64,000 nt of DNA from positions 1 to 64,000 of the forward strand of contig CAIXRH010000014.1 in assembly GCA_903921785.1 (NCBI GenBank). Reading direction: 5' to 3'. The notes beneath the pieces were generated by a model. That model did no database searches, was not told the DNA's origin, and saw nothing but the letters and a program-made list of their open reading frames with translations. The position numbers and the translations under genes were made by a program. Origin of the DNA: an uncultured Pseudomonadota bacterium. GTDB lineage: Bacteria > Myxococcota_A > UBA796 > SXON01. Shown one piece after another: positions 42,986-51,631 of this stretch; within the stretch, counting starts at the first letter, position 1; every line of letters starts with the position of its first letter.

Positions 42986-44704
42986 ATGTCTCTGTCGATT
43001 CGGTCGCGGCTCTTCGGGCTGGTGGGGCTCGCCGGCCTGAGCATCGGCGGGTTCGCCGGTTACGTCTATGTCAACACCGAGGAGCACGTCGAGGAGTCCG
43101 ATTTCCGCCCAGTCAACGAGGTCAACGTGCTGCTCGCGGACGAGCTGCCGCCCCCGGCCTACGCGATCGAAGCCTTCCTGGTGTGTCAGCGCCTCGAGGA
43201 CACCACGGACCCGGCCGCGCGCGCCTCTTTGATCGAAGAATTCGGAAAACGTGAGGCTGAGTTCCATAGCCGGATCGCCTACTGGTCCGAACACTTGCCC
43301 GACGGTCCCCTCCGGGCGCAGATCACCGGTCCCATGGCAAAGTCGGGCGATGCGTTCTTCGGCGCGGTGCACGGCAAGTTCCTCCCGGCCATCGAATCGA
43401 ACGATCTCGCCGCAGCCAGCACGATCACCAGCAGCACCCTCACCCCGCTCTTCCTCGACCACCGCGAGGCGGTGGTGCGGGCCGTTGAGGTCACCAACCT
43501 CGAACTCGCCGCACGAACCTCCACGGTGGAGCGCCAGATCGGCACAACCAAGACCGAATTCGCCGTCCTCGGTTCGTTCCTCGCGGCGCTCGGCCTCGCC
43601 ATCGGCGCCTGGATCACCCGCGACCTGTCTTCACGCCTCACCGCCGCGGATCACACCCTCCGTTCCGTCGCCGACGGCGACTACCGGGTGCGCATGGAGG
43701 AGGGCGCGGACGACGAGCTCGGGCAGATGGCGCGGTCGCTCAACCGGGCCGTCGGCGCGGTCGAGCAGGCCATCGCCGATGTACGGGGGATTGCGGAGGG
43801 GCTGGCAGACTCGGCCCGGCGCCTGAGCAGCTCCGCGGAGGAGATCAGCGCCGGCGCCCAGTCCCAGGCCAGCGCCCTCGAAGAGACCGCAGCCAACCTG
43901 GAAGAGATCACCGCGACCATCCATGCCTCCAGCTCCCGCGCGGGCGGCGCCCGACAGCTCGCTGTGGCGTCGCGAGACGTCGCGGTGCAGGGAGGCAAGG
44001 TGGTCGAGGACGCGGTCTCCGCGATGACCGCCATCAACCAGTCGTCCACGCGGATCGCCGCGATCATCGGCACGATCGACGAGATCGCCTTCCAGACCAA
44101 CCTCCTCGCGCTCAACGCCGCGGTCGAAGCGGCCCGGGCGGGAGAGCAAGGCCGCGGGTTCGCGGTCGTGGCCGCCGAAGTGCGGAACCTGGCGCAGCGG
44201 AGCGCCACCGCGGCCCGCGAGACCAAGGAGCTCATCCAAGACAGCCAGCGGAAGGTGGGCGACGGCACCCAGCTGGTGAACCGCTCCGGCGACATCCTGC
44301 GGGAGATCGTCACCAGCGCCAAGGGCGTGGCCGAGACCGTGGACGAGATGGCCGGCGCCTTCCGGGACCAGTCCACGGGCGTGAATGAGGTGCACAAGGC
44401 GGTGAGCCAGATGGACACGGTGACGCAGACCAATTCGGCCGCCACCACCGACCTGAGCGACATGTCCGCGGGCCTTGCGGCCCAGGCCACCCAGCTCAGC
44501 CATGCGATGTCCCGGTTCCACGTCGGTGTCGCCGCCAACGTCGCCCCGGTGGCCGTCAGCACCGCCCTCCACACGCCGAAGGTGGCGATGGCCAAGCGCG
44601 CCCGTCCGGCGAGCCGGCCGCGCCCCGCCCCGGGTGTCGGAGCGCCGGCCTCCAGGGGTCCGTCCGACTTCCCGTCCGACACCGAGATGTTCGACACGCT
44701 CTGA
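42986..44704 (+). CDS. Methyl-accepting chemotaxis protein with periplasmic four-helix domain
   Basis: The ATG at 42986 is preferred over GTG 42980 for spacing from CACGGAG. The 572-aa protein has TM1 (residues ~9-29) and a helical periplasmic ligand-binding region of ~165 residues (4HB-like; AYAIEAFLVCQRLED, STLTPLFLDHREAVVRAVEV). TM2 (~VLGSFLAALGLAIGAWI), HAMP and a signalling domain with [47 protein letters not shown] follow. The C-terminal tail is Ala/Pro/Arg-rich, ending DTEMFDTL, without the NWETF tether. It follows the che operon after a terminator, so it has its own promoter, and is followed by a TTCG-loop hairpin. Confidence 0.94.
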   Translation: MSLSIRSRLFGLVGLAGLSIGGFAGYVYVNTEEHVEESDFRPVNEVNVLLADELPPPAYAIEAFLVCQRLEDTTDPAARASLIEEFGKREAEFHSRIAYWSEHLPDGPLRAQITGPMAKSGDAFFGAVHGKFLPAIESNDLAAASTITSSTLTPLFLDHREAVVRAVEVTNLELAARTSTVERQIGTTKTEFAVLGSFLAALGLAIGAWITRDLSSRLTAADHTLRSVADGDYRVRMEEGADDELGQMARSLNRAVGAVEQAIADVRGIAEGLADSARRLSSSAEEISAGAQSQASALEETAANLEEITATIHASSSRAGGARQLAVASRDVAVQGGKVVEDAVSAMTAINQSSTRIAAIIGTIDEIAFQTNLLALNAAVEAARAGEQGRGFAVVAAEVRNLAQRSATAARETKELIQDSQRKVGDGTQLVNRSGDILREIVTSAKGVAETVDEMAGAFRDQSTGVNEVHKAVSQMDTVTQTNSAATTDLSDMSAGLAAQATQLSHAMSRFHVGVAANVAPVAVSTALHTPKVAMAKRARPASRPRPAPGVGAPASRGPSDFPSDTEMFDTL

Positions 44705-44726
44705 GCCGGCCCGACCGGCGGAGCGC

Positions 44727-44748
44727 GCGGCCACCTTCGGGTGGCCGC
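44727..44748 (+). terminator. Hairpin with TTCG tetraloop after the chemoreceptor gene
   Basis: GCGGCCACC-TTCG-GGTGGCCGC is a perfect 9-bp stem with a very stable tetraloop, 22 nt after the receptor's stop. There is no T-tract, so it may stabilise the 3' end or act as a weak terminator. Confidence 0.55.
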
Positions 44749-44800
44749 GGCAATTGTGGAAACCATTCCGGCGAACCGGCATCGGAGCCCCGGAGGCCCC

Positions 44801-45796
44801 ATGCCCACCCGCCGCTCCTTCCTCGGGGCGCTCGCCGCCACGGCGTGCGCTTCCGCGACCTCGCGTTCAACGCCCACCAACCCCGGCCCCCCGGCCGATC
44901 CTGGCGACGACGCCCCTCTCGATCCGATCACCTCCAACGAGGACTTCTACCGGATCTTCGTGTCTCCCACCGTCCCGGACGAAGCGGCGGTCGCGGCATG
45001 GGAGCTGACCCTCGCGACCGAGGACGGGGACGAGGAGGTGCTGACGCCCGCGGCCGTCGAGGCAATTGGCGGGGAGGAGCAGGAGCGCACGCTGAGCTGC
45101 ATCGGCGGATCATCGTCTTCCACCGTGGGCAACGCCCTCTGGACCGCCACCCGGCTCGACACGCTGCTCGACGCGGTCGGCCTCACGCCCGACGCCCGCC
45201 TCAAGTGGGTGCGCTTCACGGCGTTCGACAGGTACACCACCTGCGTGCCCCGGTCCGACCTCGACGCGGGCCTCGCGCTGGCCTGGAGGATGAACGGCGT
45301 GGCGCTGCCGGTGAGCCATGGCGCCCCGTTCCGGGCGCTCGTCCCCGGGCGCTACGGCATGAAGAACCCGAAGTGGATCCAGCGGATCGACTTCATCGAG
45401 GAGCTGGAAGCAGGCTTCTGGGAGAGCCGCGGCTGGTCCCAGGACGCGGAGTACCAGGTGGCGTCGTGGTTCGTGGCGCCGAACGCGGGCGCGGAGGTCA
45501 CGCCGGACGGCGCCTGGCTCAAGGGCATCGCGTTCGCGGGCGAGGCGGGCATCTCCCGGGTCGATCTCAGCGACGACGGCGGGCTCTCCTGGTTCGAAGC
45601 CGAGATCACCTACCCCGGCGGCCCCGGGGTTTGGACGCTGTGGCGGGTGAAGTGGGTGCCTCCCGCACCGGGCTCGTACACTCTCCTGGTGCGCGCCACC
45701 GCGGCAGATGGCCGGGTACAAGCCGATCTTGAGCCCTACGACGGCGACCTCGACGGCCTGGAGGCGCTCGACCCGCGCGGAGTGACCGCGACCTGA
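44801..45796 (+). CDS. Tat-exported sulfite-oxidase-family molybdopterin protein
   Basis: The ATG at 44801 follows CGGAGG and gives 331 aa with a Tat-like signal (PTRRSFLGALAATACAS). EERTLSCIGGSSSSTVGNALWTATRLDTLLDAVGL carries the Cys that binds molybdenum in the sulfite oxidase fold (usual pattern L-x-C-x-G-N...). LAWRMNGVALPVSHGAPFRALVPGRYGMKNPKWI is the typical substrate-side segment. FVAPNAGAEVTPDGAWLKGIAFAGEAGISRVDLSDDGG is the C-terminal dimerisation (Mo-co_dimer) domain. It probably oxidises or reduces a small substrate in the periplasm. The 53-nt gap to the ATP-sulfurylase gene suggests a sulfur connection, but sulfite specificity is not proven. Confidence 0.87.
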   Translation: MPTRRSFLGALAATACASATSRSTPTNPGPPADPGDDAPLDPITSNEDFYRIFVSPTVPDEAAVAAWELTLATEDGDEEVLTPAAVEAIGGEEQERTLSCIGGSSSSTVGNALWTATRLDTLLDAVGLTPDARLKWVRFTAFDRYTTCVPRSDLDAGLALAWRMNGVALPVSHGAPFRALVPGRYGMKNPKWIQRIDFIEELEAGFWESRGWSQDAEYQVASWFVAPNAGAEVTPDGAWLKGIAFAGEAGISRVDLSDDGGLSWFEAEITYPGGPGVWTLWRVKWVPPAPGSYTLLVRATAADGRVQADLEPYDGDLDGLEALDPRGVTAT

Positions 45797-45849
45797 CCCG
45801 TGGCGGGCGGCCGTCCGGCCGCATAGACGCGCGCCACCTCGGAGTTCCC

Positions 45850-47106
45850 ATGGCCCTCGTCCCCGTCCACGGTGGTCTCGACGCCCCGGTCGACCGCTTC
45901 CTCCCCTTCAGCAAGAAGTCGGCCCTCCTCGCCGAGTCTGCCGGCATGCCGCGCATCGCGGTCACCGACGCCGACCTCTCGGTGGTCTACCGCATCGCCG
46001 ACGGCACGCTGTCGCCGCTCACCGGCTTCATGGACGAGGCCACCTACAACCACGTCCTCGACGAGAAGAACCTCGTCCGCAACGGCGAGAAGTACGCGTG
46101 GGCCATCCCCCTCGCCCTCCCGGTCACCGAGGCCGAGGCCGCCGCGCTCAAGCCGGGCGTGGTCGCCGCCCTGGTGGACAGCACCGGCGCCGTCTTCGGG
46201 ACGATCGCCGTCAACAGCGTCTTCGGCTGGAACAAGCAGCGCTACGTCGAGAAGGTGTACCTCACCTCCCGGCTCGACCACCCCGGCGCCGCCATCGCCA
46301 CCGGCGATGATCGCACCACGCTCGTCGGCGGCGACATCTCCGTGCTCCCGGCCCGCCGCCACGTCGAGTACGGCGACCTGATGAACTCCCCGGCGCGCAC
46401 CCGGCAGATGATCGCCGAGCGGAAGTTCACCGCGGCCCTGGCTTTCCAGACGCGCAACCCGCTCCACCGCGCCCACGAGTACGCGCTGGTTTACGGCGTG
46501 GAGCAGCTCACCCGTGCCGGCCACTACGCGGGCGTGGTGCTCAACCCCCTCGTCGGGCAGCTCAAGAACGACGATGTGGACGCGTCCACCCGCGTGCGCA
46601 CCTACCGCATGCTCCGCGACCGCCGCCTCCTCGGCCAGGGCGACAGCGACCGCGCCCTCTGGGAAAAGGTCGGCTACGACCTCAACGACGTCTTCGAGCT
46701 GGTCTGCCTGGACATGAAGATGTTCTACGGCGGCCCCTCCGAAGCGATCATGCACAGCATCTACCGCCAGAACCACGGGTTCTCGCACATCGTCATCGGC
46801 CGCAAGCACGCCGACGCTCCCTACTTCGACAAGTCGGCGATCTGGGGCGACTTCGACGCGCAGGAGATCTTCGAGAAGCTCCCCGGCACGCTGCACACCC
46901 GCCCGGTGAAGGTTGGGTTCGCGGCCTACTACGAGAGCATCGGCCGGGTGGACCTCACCGAGAACCACAAGGGCGAGGAGCCCTACAGCATCTCCGGCAC
47001 CAAGATGCGCGAGCAGCTCGTGGGCGGCGAACGCCCCGACGCCCGCATCATCCGCGGCGACGTGGCGGACGTGCTGATCGAAGCCTACCGGGCGAAGGGC
47101 AACTAG
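45850..47106 (+). CDS. sat: Sulfate adenylyltransferase (ATP sulfurylase)
   Basis: The 418-aa protein contains the Sat signatures: FQTRNPLHRAHEYALVYG (QxRNPxHxxHE, the ATP-binding catalytic loop), LNPLVGQLKNDDV, GPSEAIMHSIYRQNHGFSHIVIGRKHAD and SGTKMREQLVGGERPDARI. Length matches the stand-alone bacterial/archaeal type without an APS-kinase domain. It forms APS from sulfate and ATP, or works in reverse during sulfite oxidation through APS. The adjacent periplasmic molybdoprotein may be part of the same sulfur metabolism. No cysC, cysH or apr genes are present here. Confidence 0.96.
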   Translation: MALVPVHGGLDAPVDRFLPFSKKSALLAESAGMPRIAVTDADLSVVYRIADGTLSPLTGFMDEATYNHVLDEKNLVRNGEKYAWAIPLALPVTEAEAAALKPGVVAALVDSTGAVFGTIAVNSVFGWNKQRYVEKVYLTSRLDHPGAAIATGDDRTTLVGGDISVLPARRHVEYGDLMNSPARTRQMIAERKFTAALAFQTRNPLHRAHEYALVYGVEQLTRAGHYAGVVLNPLVGQLKNDDVDASTRVRTYRMLRDRRLLGQGDSDRALWEKVGYDLNDVFELVCLDMKMFYGGPSEAIMHSIYRQNHGFSHIVIGRKHADAPYFDKSAIWGDFDAQEIFEKLPGTLHTRPVKVGFAAYYESIGRVDLTENHKGEEPYSISGTKMREQLVGGERPDARIIRGDVADVLIEAYRAKGN

Positions 47107-47122
47107 TCCGAACAGGGCGGTC

Positions 47123-47205
47123 CGGCGGGCCCGAGGCCCGCCGTCGGGCTGCTCCAGGCTCGGCTGACGCCTCGGTCCCTGCGGGACCGGCGGCCGTTGG
47201 CCGCC
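47123..47205. terminator. Three consecutive hairpins between convergent genes
   Basis: CGGCGGGC-CCGAG-GCCCGCCG, GGTCCC-TGC-GGGACC and GGCGGCC-GTT-GGCCGCC lie within 83 bp between the stop of sat and the stop of the convergent lipoprotein gene. None has a T-tract. Together they could terminate or stabilise both transcripts. Confidence 0.5.
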
Positions 47206-47231
47206 GCCTTCCGCATCCCTACCGCGGCGCC

Positions 47232-48311
47232 TCAGCAGCCGCTGCTGGCCTTCCCCGGCGAGCCCTTGTCCGACGCCGCGCCCGAGATCGCCGACGTGGC
47301 CATGCACCAGCTTCGGGCCGAGTCGTTCGAGCTGGTGTCGGCCTTGCTGTCGTTGAGCTCGATGCTCGCGCCCTTGGCGAGGGGCCAGCCGGCGGTCTCG
47401 TCCCAGGTCACCGCATCGAGCGTGGTGGTGTTGCCGCCGTTCGCGCGGCCGACGTAGAGGTCGTCGCCCGAGTTGTTGAAATTCACGCCACGACCTGCAT
47501 AGTCGAAGTCAGCGGTCACCCCACCGTTGAGCGTGGAGTCGCCCTGCGCCGCGAAAACGAGGCGGTCCCCGTCCGTGGCCACCAGGGCGCTGTCCACGGT
47601 GAACAGGTCGGCCGCCCCGAAGCTCGGGTCATCCGCCACCCGGAGCCCCTCGAGGTTCACCGAGGTCTCCGTGCTGACGAGGAGCTCGAACCACTCGCCG
47701 TCCCCGTCACTGACCGCGTCGGGGTCGTACATGATCTCGGTGATGACCAGCTCGCCGGCCTTGAGGTCGGCCACGCCGTAGTCCGCGCCGTCGCAGTCCT
47801 TGTCCACGTCGTCGCCGCGGGTCTCCTTCGCGTCGGGGTGCACGCTGGCGTTCCCATCATCGCAGTCGGTGCCGTGAACGGCCTCGCTGGCGTAGCCGTC
47901 CCCGTCCGCGTCGGCCTCCGCGGTGGCGTCCTTGCCGTCGCAGTCCTGGTCGATCTTGTCGCCCGCGGGGTCCGCGGCGCCGGGGTGGATGCTCGGATCC
48001 TCGTCGTTGCAGTCCACCGCGTCGGAGTAGCCGTCTGCGTCGGCGTCCACGAAGCTCCCGGTGTCCGACCCGGTGTCGGCGCCGGTGTCATTGTTGTAGC
48101 CGTCTGCGTCGTCGCAATTGGCGTCGATCCCGTCGCCGGCGGCGTCGTTGGCGCCAGGATGCACATTCGGATCGGCGTCGTCACAATCCACGGAGGCCAG
48201 GTAGCCGTCGTGGTCCGCGTCCACGAAGTCGGTCCCGGAGGCCCCACTGTCGTTGGCGATGGACGTGGAGGTATCACAGGCAGCCAGGGCCAGCAGGAGC
48301 AGAGGGGTCAT
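47232..48311 (-). CDS. Lipoprotein with MopE-type repeats and a lamin-tail-like domain
   Basis: The ATG at 48311 gives MTPLLLLALAACDTS, a lipoprotein signal (LAAC). Residues ~28-190 of this 359-aa protein are Asp/Cys repeats (DADHDGYLASVDCDDADPNVHPGA, DADADGYSDAVDCND, DKIDQDCDG) of the MopE metal-binding type, like those in the large surface protein at 10.8 kb. Residues ~195-350 (GELVITEIMYDPDAVSDGDGEWFELLVSTETSVNLEGLRV) match a lamin-tail (LTD) domain, an extracellular beta-sandwich. Inferred to be surface-exposed. It ends near a triple hairpin and lies 72 nt downstream of hcrB on the same strand, but is unlikely to belong to the aromatic operon functionally. Confidence 0.87.
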   Translation of the reverse strand: MTPLLLLALAACDTSTSIANDSGASGTDFVDADHDGYLASVDCDDADPNVHPGANDAAGDGIDANCDDADGYNNDTGADTGSDTGSFVDADADGYSDAVDCNDEDPSIHPGAADPAGDKIDQDCDGKDATAEADADGDGYASEAVHGTDCDDGNASVHPDAKETRGDDVDKDCDGADYGVADLKAGELVITEIMYDPDAVSDGDGEWFELLVSTETSVNLEGLRVADDPSFGAADLFTVDSALVATDGDRLVFAAQGDSTLNGGVTADFDYAGRGVNFNNSGDDLYVGRANGGNTTTLDAVTWDETAGWPLAKGASIELNDSKADTSSNDSARSWCMATSAISGAASDKGSPGKASSGC

Positions 48312-48383
48312 GCATCGAGTGTACCGCCACGCCGTCACGGAAGGAGGGCAAGCCGTCACCGAACCGTACTCGGGAAGGAAACG

Positions 48384-49307
48384 TCAGCCGATGCCCAGCT
48401 CCGCCATCGCACGCGCGAGCTCAACCCGCACCAGCTTCTTCCGCCACGCGGGGGAGGCAAGGTGCGTCGTGAGCGGCTGCACCTCGGCCATGGCCGCTTC
48501 CACCAGCTCCGGCGGCGAGGTGGCCTCCAGCCGGAGCGGCGCTGGCCCCACCGCGGAGACGACACATCGCCATGTATCATGGATGTGTTGCACCGCGGTG
48601 AGCAGCTGCGGGTAGTCGATCGCGCCGCGGGCACGCAGCTTCCGGTAGGCGATGGGCGCGCCGGGCGGGGGCACCTCAAGGCGCACCAGCACCGAACCGC
48701 CAGGAACCTGCAACCACGTACGGCCATCCACCCCGTACAGCTCACGGATCGGGACGTGTCGTTCCCCGTGCGCCGTGGCGAACACCACCGATACATCGAG
48801 CAACATCATCACCGGAACAGTGTCCGCACTATGGGCTGCATAGCAGCCCTTCCCCTTCGGGGCGACGTGACACACCGGACCTTCGCACTTGAGACAGCCA
48901 CCCAACGCCACGCGCCAACCCGCCGGCTGGTTGTAGTATCGGCAGCGCGTGTCGAGCATGACGTTTCCGCCGATCGTGCCCATCGCCTGGATGGTCGGGG
49001 TCGCGACGGTCCGGGCGGCCTTCGCCAACGCCGGGTAGTCGCGCTGGACCACAGGCATCGCCGCCACCTCACGGAGCGTCACCGCCGCGCCGAGGGACAG
49101 CCCGCCCTCCGGCAGGGGCTCCACCTGGCGGAGCTCCGGCACCCGCATGGTCGAGACGAGGCGAGTGGGCGCGAACAGCCGATGTTTCATCGACGGCAGG
49201 AGGTCCGTACCTCCGGACACGAGGCGCGCGCCGGGCTCACCAGCGAGCCTGACCAGCTCCGCGAGGTCCGTGGGGTCGGCGAAATCGAATCGAGGGAGCG
49301 GAAGCAT
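48384..49307 (-). CDS. hcrB: 4-hydroxybenzoyl-CoA reductase, FAD/[4Fe-4S] (beta) subunit
   Basis: The ATG at 49307 overlaps the hcrA stop (TGATG); the ORF track runs far upstream in an open shadow. The 307-aa product is a FAD-binding subunit of the xanthine-oxidase family (GARLVSGGTDLLPSMKHRL, GTIGGNVMLDTRC). It carries the insertion that sets HcrB apart from ordinary XdhB: Cys residues in DTRCRYYNQ, GGCLKCEGPVCHV and GKGCYAAH, expected to bind an extra [4Fe-4S] cluster. The enzyme removes the para-hydroxyl of 4-hydroxybenzoyl-CoA with low-potential electrons, giving benzoyl-CoA. Last gene of the putative box-hcr operon. Confidence 0.9.
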   Translation of the reverse strand: MLPLPRFDFADPTDLAELVRLAGEPGARLVSGGTDLLPSMKHRLFAPTRLVSTMRVPELRQVEPLPEGGLSLGAAVTLREVAAMPVVQRDYPALAKAARTVATPTIQAMGTIGGNVMLDTRCRYYNQPAGWRVALGGCLKCEGPVCHVAPKGKGCYAAHSADTVPVMMLLDVSVVFATAHGERHVPIRELYGVDGRTWLQVPGGSVLVRLEVPPPGAPIAYRKLRARGAIDYPQLLTAVQHIHDTWRCVVSAVGPAPLRLEATSPPELVEAAMAEVQPLTTHLASPAWRKKLVRVELARAMAELGIG

Positions 49308-51631
49308 CAGCGCCCTCCCGAACGACGGCGCCGGTCCAGCGCCCGAAGCACCTTCTCCGGCGTGAACGGCGGATCGTTGAGCCAGAGTCCCGTGGCGTCG
49401 TGAATCGCGTTTGCGATGGCCGGCACGGTGCTCAGCTGCGGCCCCTCCCCCGCCTCCTTGGCGCCGAGGGGCCCTTCCGGATCGTGGGACTCCACCGGAA
49501 AGACCACGATCTCCGGGCACTCGTGGATCGTCGGCACCTTGTACTCCAGGAGGCTCGGGGCCCGGATCAGCCCCTTGTCGTAGGCCTGTTCTTCGCTCAC
49601 CGCTTCGCCGACCCCCATGTAGACACACCCCTCGATCTGCCCCTCTACGATGGCGAGGTTGAGCACGCGGCCGCAGTCGTGCGCCACCCAGACCTTCTCC
49701 ACCCGGACCTCCCCGGTCTCCTCGTCCACGGCCACCTCGGCCACCTGCGCGGTGAACGAATAGGCCGGCGAGGGCCCCACCGACTGGCGTCGGAATCGGC
49801 TGCCGATCTTGGGCGGAGTGTAGCCTCCAGCGTGAATCAGGGGCCCGAAGCGCTCCTCTGCCAGCCACACCGCGTCCACCCAAGAGACATCGGATGTTTC
49901 CGTACCCACCCGCGGTCCGTCGCCGCGCTCGGGGTGGCCCGCGAGGCCGAAGCGCACCTCCTCCGGGGCGCAGCCGAGCTTGGCGGCCACGGCCTCCACG
50001 ATCTTGGCCCGCAACGGGCGCACGCCCGCGAGCGCGGCGTTGCCCGCCATGAAGGTGACCCGGCTGGAGTAGCTGCCGAGGTCCACCGGGGTGAGCGACG
50101 TGTCGCCCTCGATCACCCGGATGTCCTCCGGGTGCAGCCCCAGCTCCGCCGCCACGAGCCCGGCGAGCATGTGGTTGCTGCCCTGGCCGATGTCGGCAGT
50201 CCCGGCGCTCACGACCACCTCCCCGCTGCGGTCGATCTTCACTTGCACCGCGCTGTGGGGCATCTCGTTCTGATACACCGGGTGCAACGCCCCGCACATG
50301 TAGGCGCTCGCGGCGAGGCCCAGTCCCCGGCCAGGCCCCAGCGTTCCCCGCCGGGTTTCGTAGCCGCTCGCCTTCACCACGGCGTCGATACACTCGCGGA
50401 TGCCCACCGAGGTGACCCGGAGGCCGTTGCACGTCTCCGTGTTCGGCTCGATGCAGTTGCGTCGACGGAGCTCGGCGGGGTCTAGCCCCAGCCGTGCCGC
50501 CGCCTTGTCGAGGTGGGCCTCCAGCGCGAAGCGGGGCTGGATGGCCCCGTGGCCGCGTTTGGGTCCGCACGGGGGCTTGTTGGTGTAGAGCCGGTGCGAC
50601 TCGAACCGGTAGTTCTCCACCCGGTACGGCAGCGTCATGAAGACGCCGAGGTAGTAGCTGGTGACCACGCCGTAGCTGGCGTACGCGCCACCGTCCGCCC
50701 AGGCCTTGAAGTCGATCGCGGTGATGTCTCCGGCCGCCGAGAAGCCCATCTTGAGCCACAGCCGCGTGGGGTGGCGACCGCGGTGCGCGTAGAAGACCTC
50801 TTCGCGCTCCAGGACGATTCGGACCGGTCGTCCTAGCTTCCGCGCCAGGTACGCCGAACAGATGTCGGTGCAGAAGGGATCGCACTTTCCGCCGTAGCCG
50901 GCGCCGACGGCGGGCTTGATGAGCCGGACGTCCTGCTCGCGGAGCCCGAGCACCCGCGCCACATCCCGATGCACGTAGTGGGGGTTCTGCGTGCTACTCC
51001 AAAGGGTGAGCTTGCCGTCGGGCTCCACCTGGGCCAGGGCCGCGTGGCTCTCCAGCGCGGCGTGCGTCGATCCCGGGTATACGTATTCTTCCTCAATCAC
51101 CACCTCGGCGGCGGCGAAGCCGGCGTCGACGTTGCCGTACGCCTGGTGCACCCGCCGGAGCACGTTGCTCGGCTTGCGCGCGTAGTCATGGATGACGGGC
51201 TTGCTGGCGTCGAGCGCGTCCTCGATCGTGAGCACCGGCGGAAGCACCTCGTAGTCCACGCGCACGGCGGCACAGGCCCGATGTGCGGTCTCTTCGTCCA
51301 CCGCCGCGATACACACCACGGGCTCGCCGATGTATCGCACCTTCCCAAGTGCCAACGCCGTCTCATCCTGGGCGACCGGGATCACCCCGTATCGTTTGGG
51401 GAGCTCCTCGCCGATGCAGGCGCCGAAGACGCCGGGGAGGGCCAGCGCGGCGTCAAGGTGGATCGCCACGATGCGCGCGTGGGGGTGCGGCGAGCGGACG
51501 AACTTGGCGTGCGCCATCCGGGGGACCGTGAGGTCCGCTACGAACTGCGCCCGGCCGGCGATCCGCTCGCGACCGTCGATCTTCCGCGCGTAGGCGCCGA
51601 TGGGGCTCGGCACGGGCTCGGGCTGACGCAT
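49307..51631 (-). CDS. hcrA: 4-hydroxybenzoyl-CoA reductase, molybdenum (alpha) subunit
   Basis: The ATG at 51631 overlaps the hcrC stop (TGATG) and gives 774 aa, the family's usual length. Xanthine-oxidase-family features include the GRAQFVADL start region, VGAGYGGKCDPFCTDICSAYLARKLGRPVRIVLEREE, CGPKRGHGAIQPRFALEAHLD, TADIGQGSNHMLAGLVAAELG, and PLGAKEAGEGPQLSTVPAIANAI holding the active-site Glu. It has no Tat signal, so it is cytoplasmic, as expected for a CoA-ester substrate. Assignment as HcrA rather than a generic dehydrogenase rests mainly on its HcrB partner and on the box genes upstream. It needs molybdopterin cytosine dinucleotide or a related cofactor made elsewhere. Confidence 0.9.
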   Translation of the reverse strand: MRQPEPVPSPIGAYARKIDGRERIAGRAQFVADLTVPRMAHAKFVRSPHPHARIVAIHLDAALALPGVFGACIGEELPKRYGVIPVAQDETALALGKVRYIGEPVVCIAAVDEETAHRACAAVRVDYEVLPPVLTIEDALDASKPVIHDYARKPSNVLRRVHQAYGNVDAGFAAAEVVIEEEYVYPGSTHAALESHAALAQVEPDGKLTLWSSTQNPHYVHRDVARVLGLREQDVRLIKPAVGAGYGGKCDPFCTDICSAYLARKLGRPVRIVLEREEVFYAHRGRHPTRLWLKMGFSAAGDITAIDFKAWADGGAYASYGVVTSYYLGVFMTLPYRVENYRFESHRLYTNKPPCGPKRGHGAIQPRFALEAHLDKAAARLGLDPAELRRRNCIEPNTETCNGLRVTSVGIRECIDAVVKASGYETRRGTLGPGRGLGLAASAYMCGALHPVYQNEMPHSAVQVKIDRSGEVVVSAGTADIGQGSNHMLAGLVAAELGLHPEDIRVIEGDTSLTPVDLGSYSSRVTFMAGNAALAGVRPLRAKIVEAVAAKLGCAPEEVRFGLAGHPERGDGPRVGTETSDVSWVDAVWLAEERFGPLIHAGGYTPPKIGSRFRRQSVGPSPAYSFTAQVAEVAVDEETGEVRVEKVWVAHDCGRVLNLAIVEGQIEGCVYMGVGEAVSEEQAYDKGLIRAPSLLEYKVPTIHECPEIVVFPVESHDPEGPLGAKEAGEGPQLSTVPAIANAIHDATGLWLNDPPFTPEKVLRALDRRRRSGGR

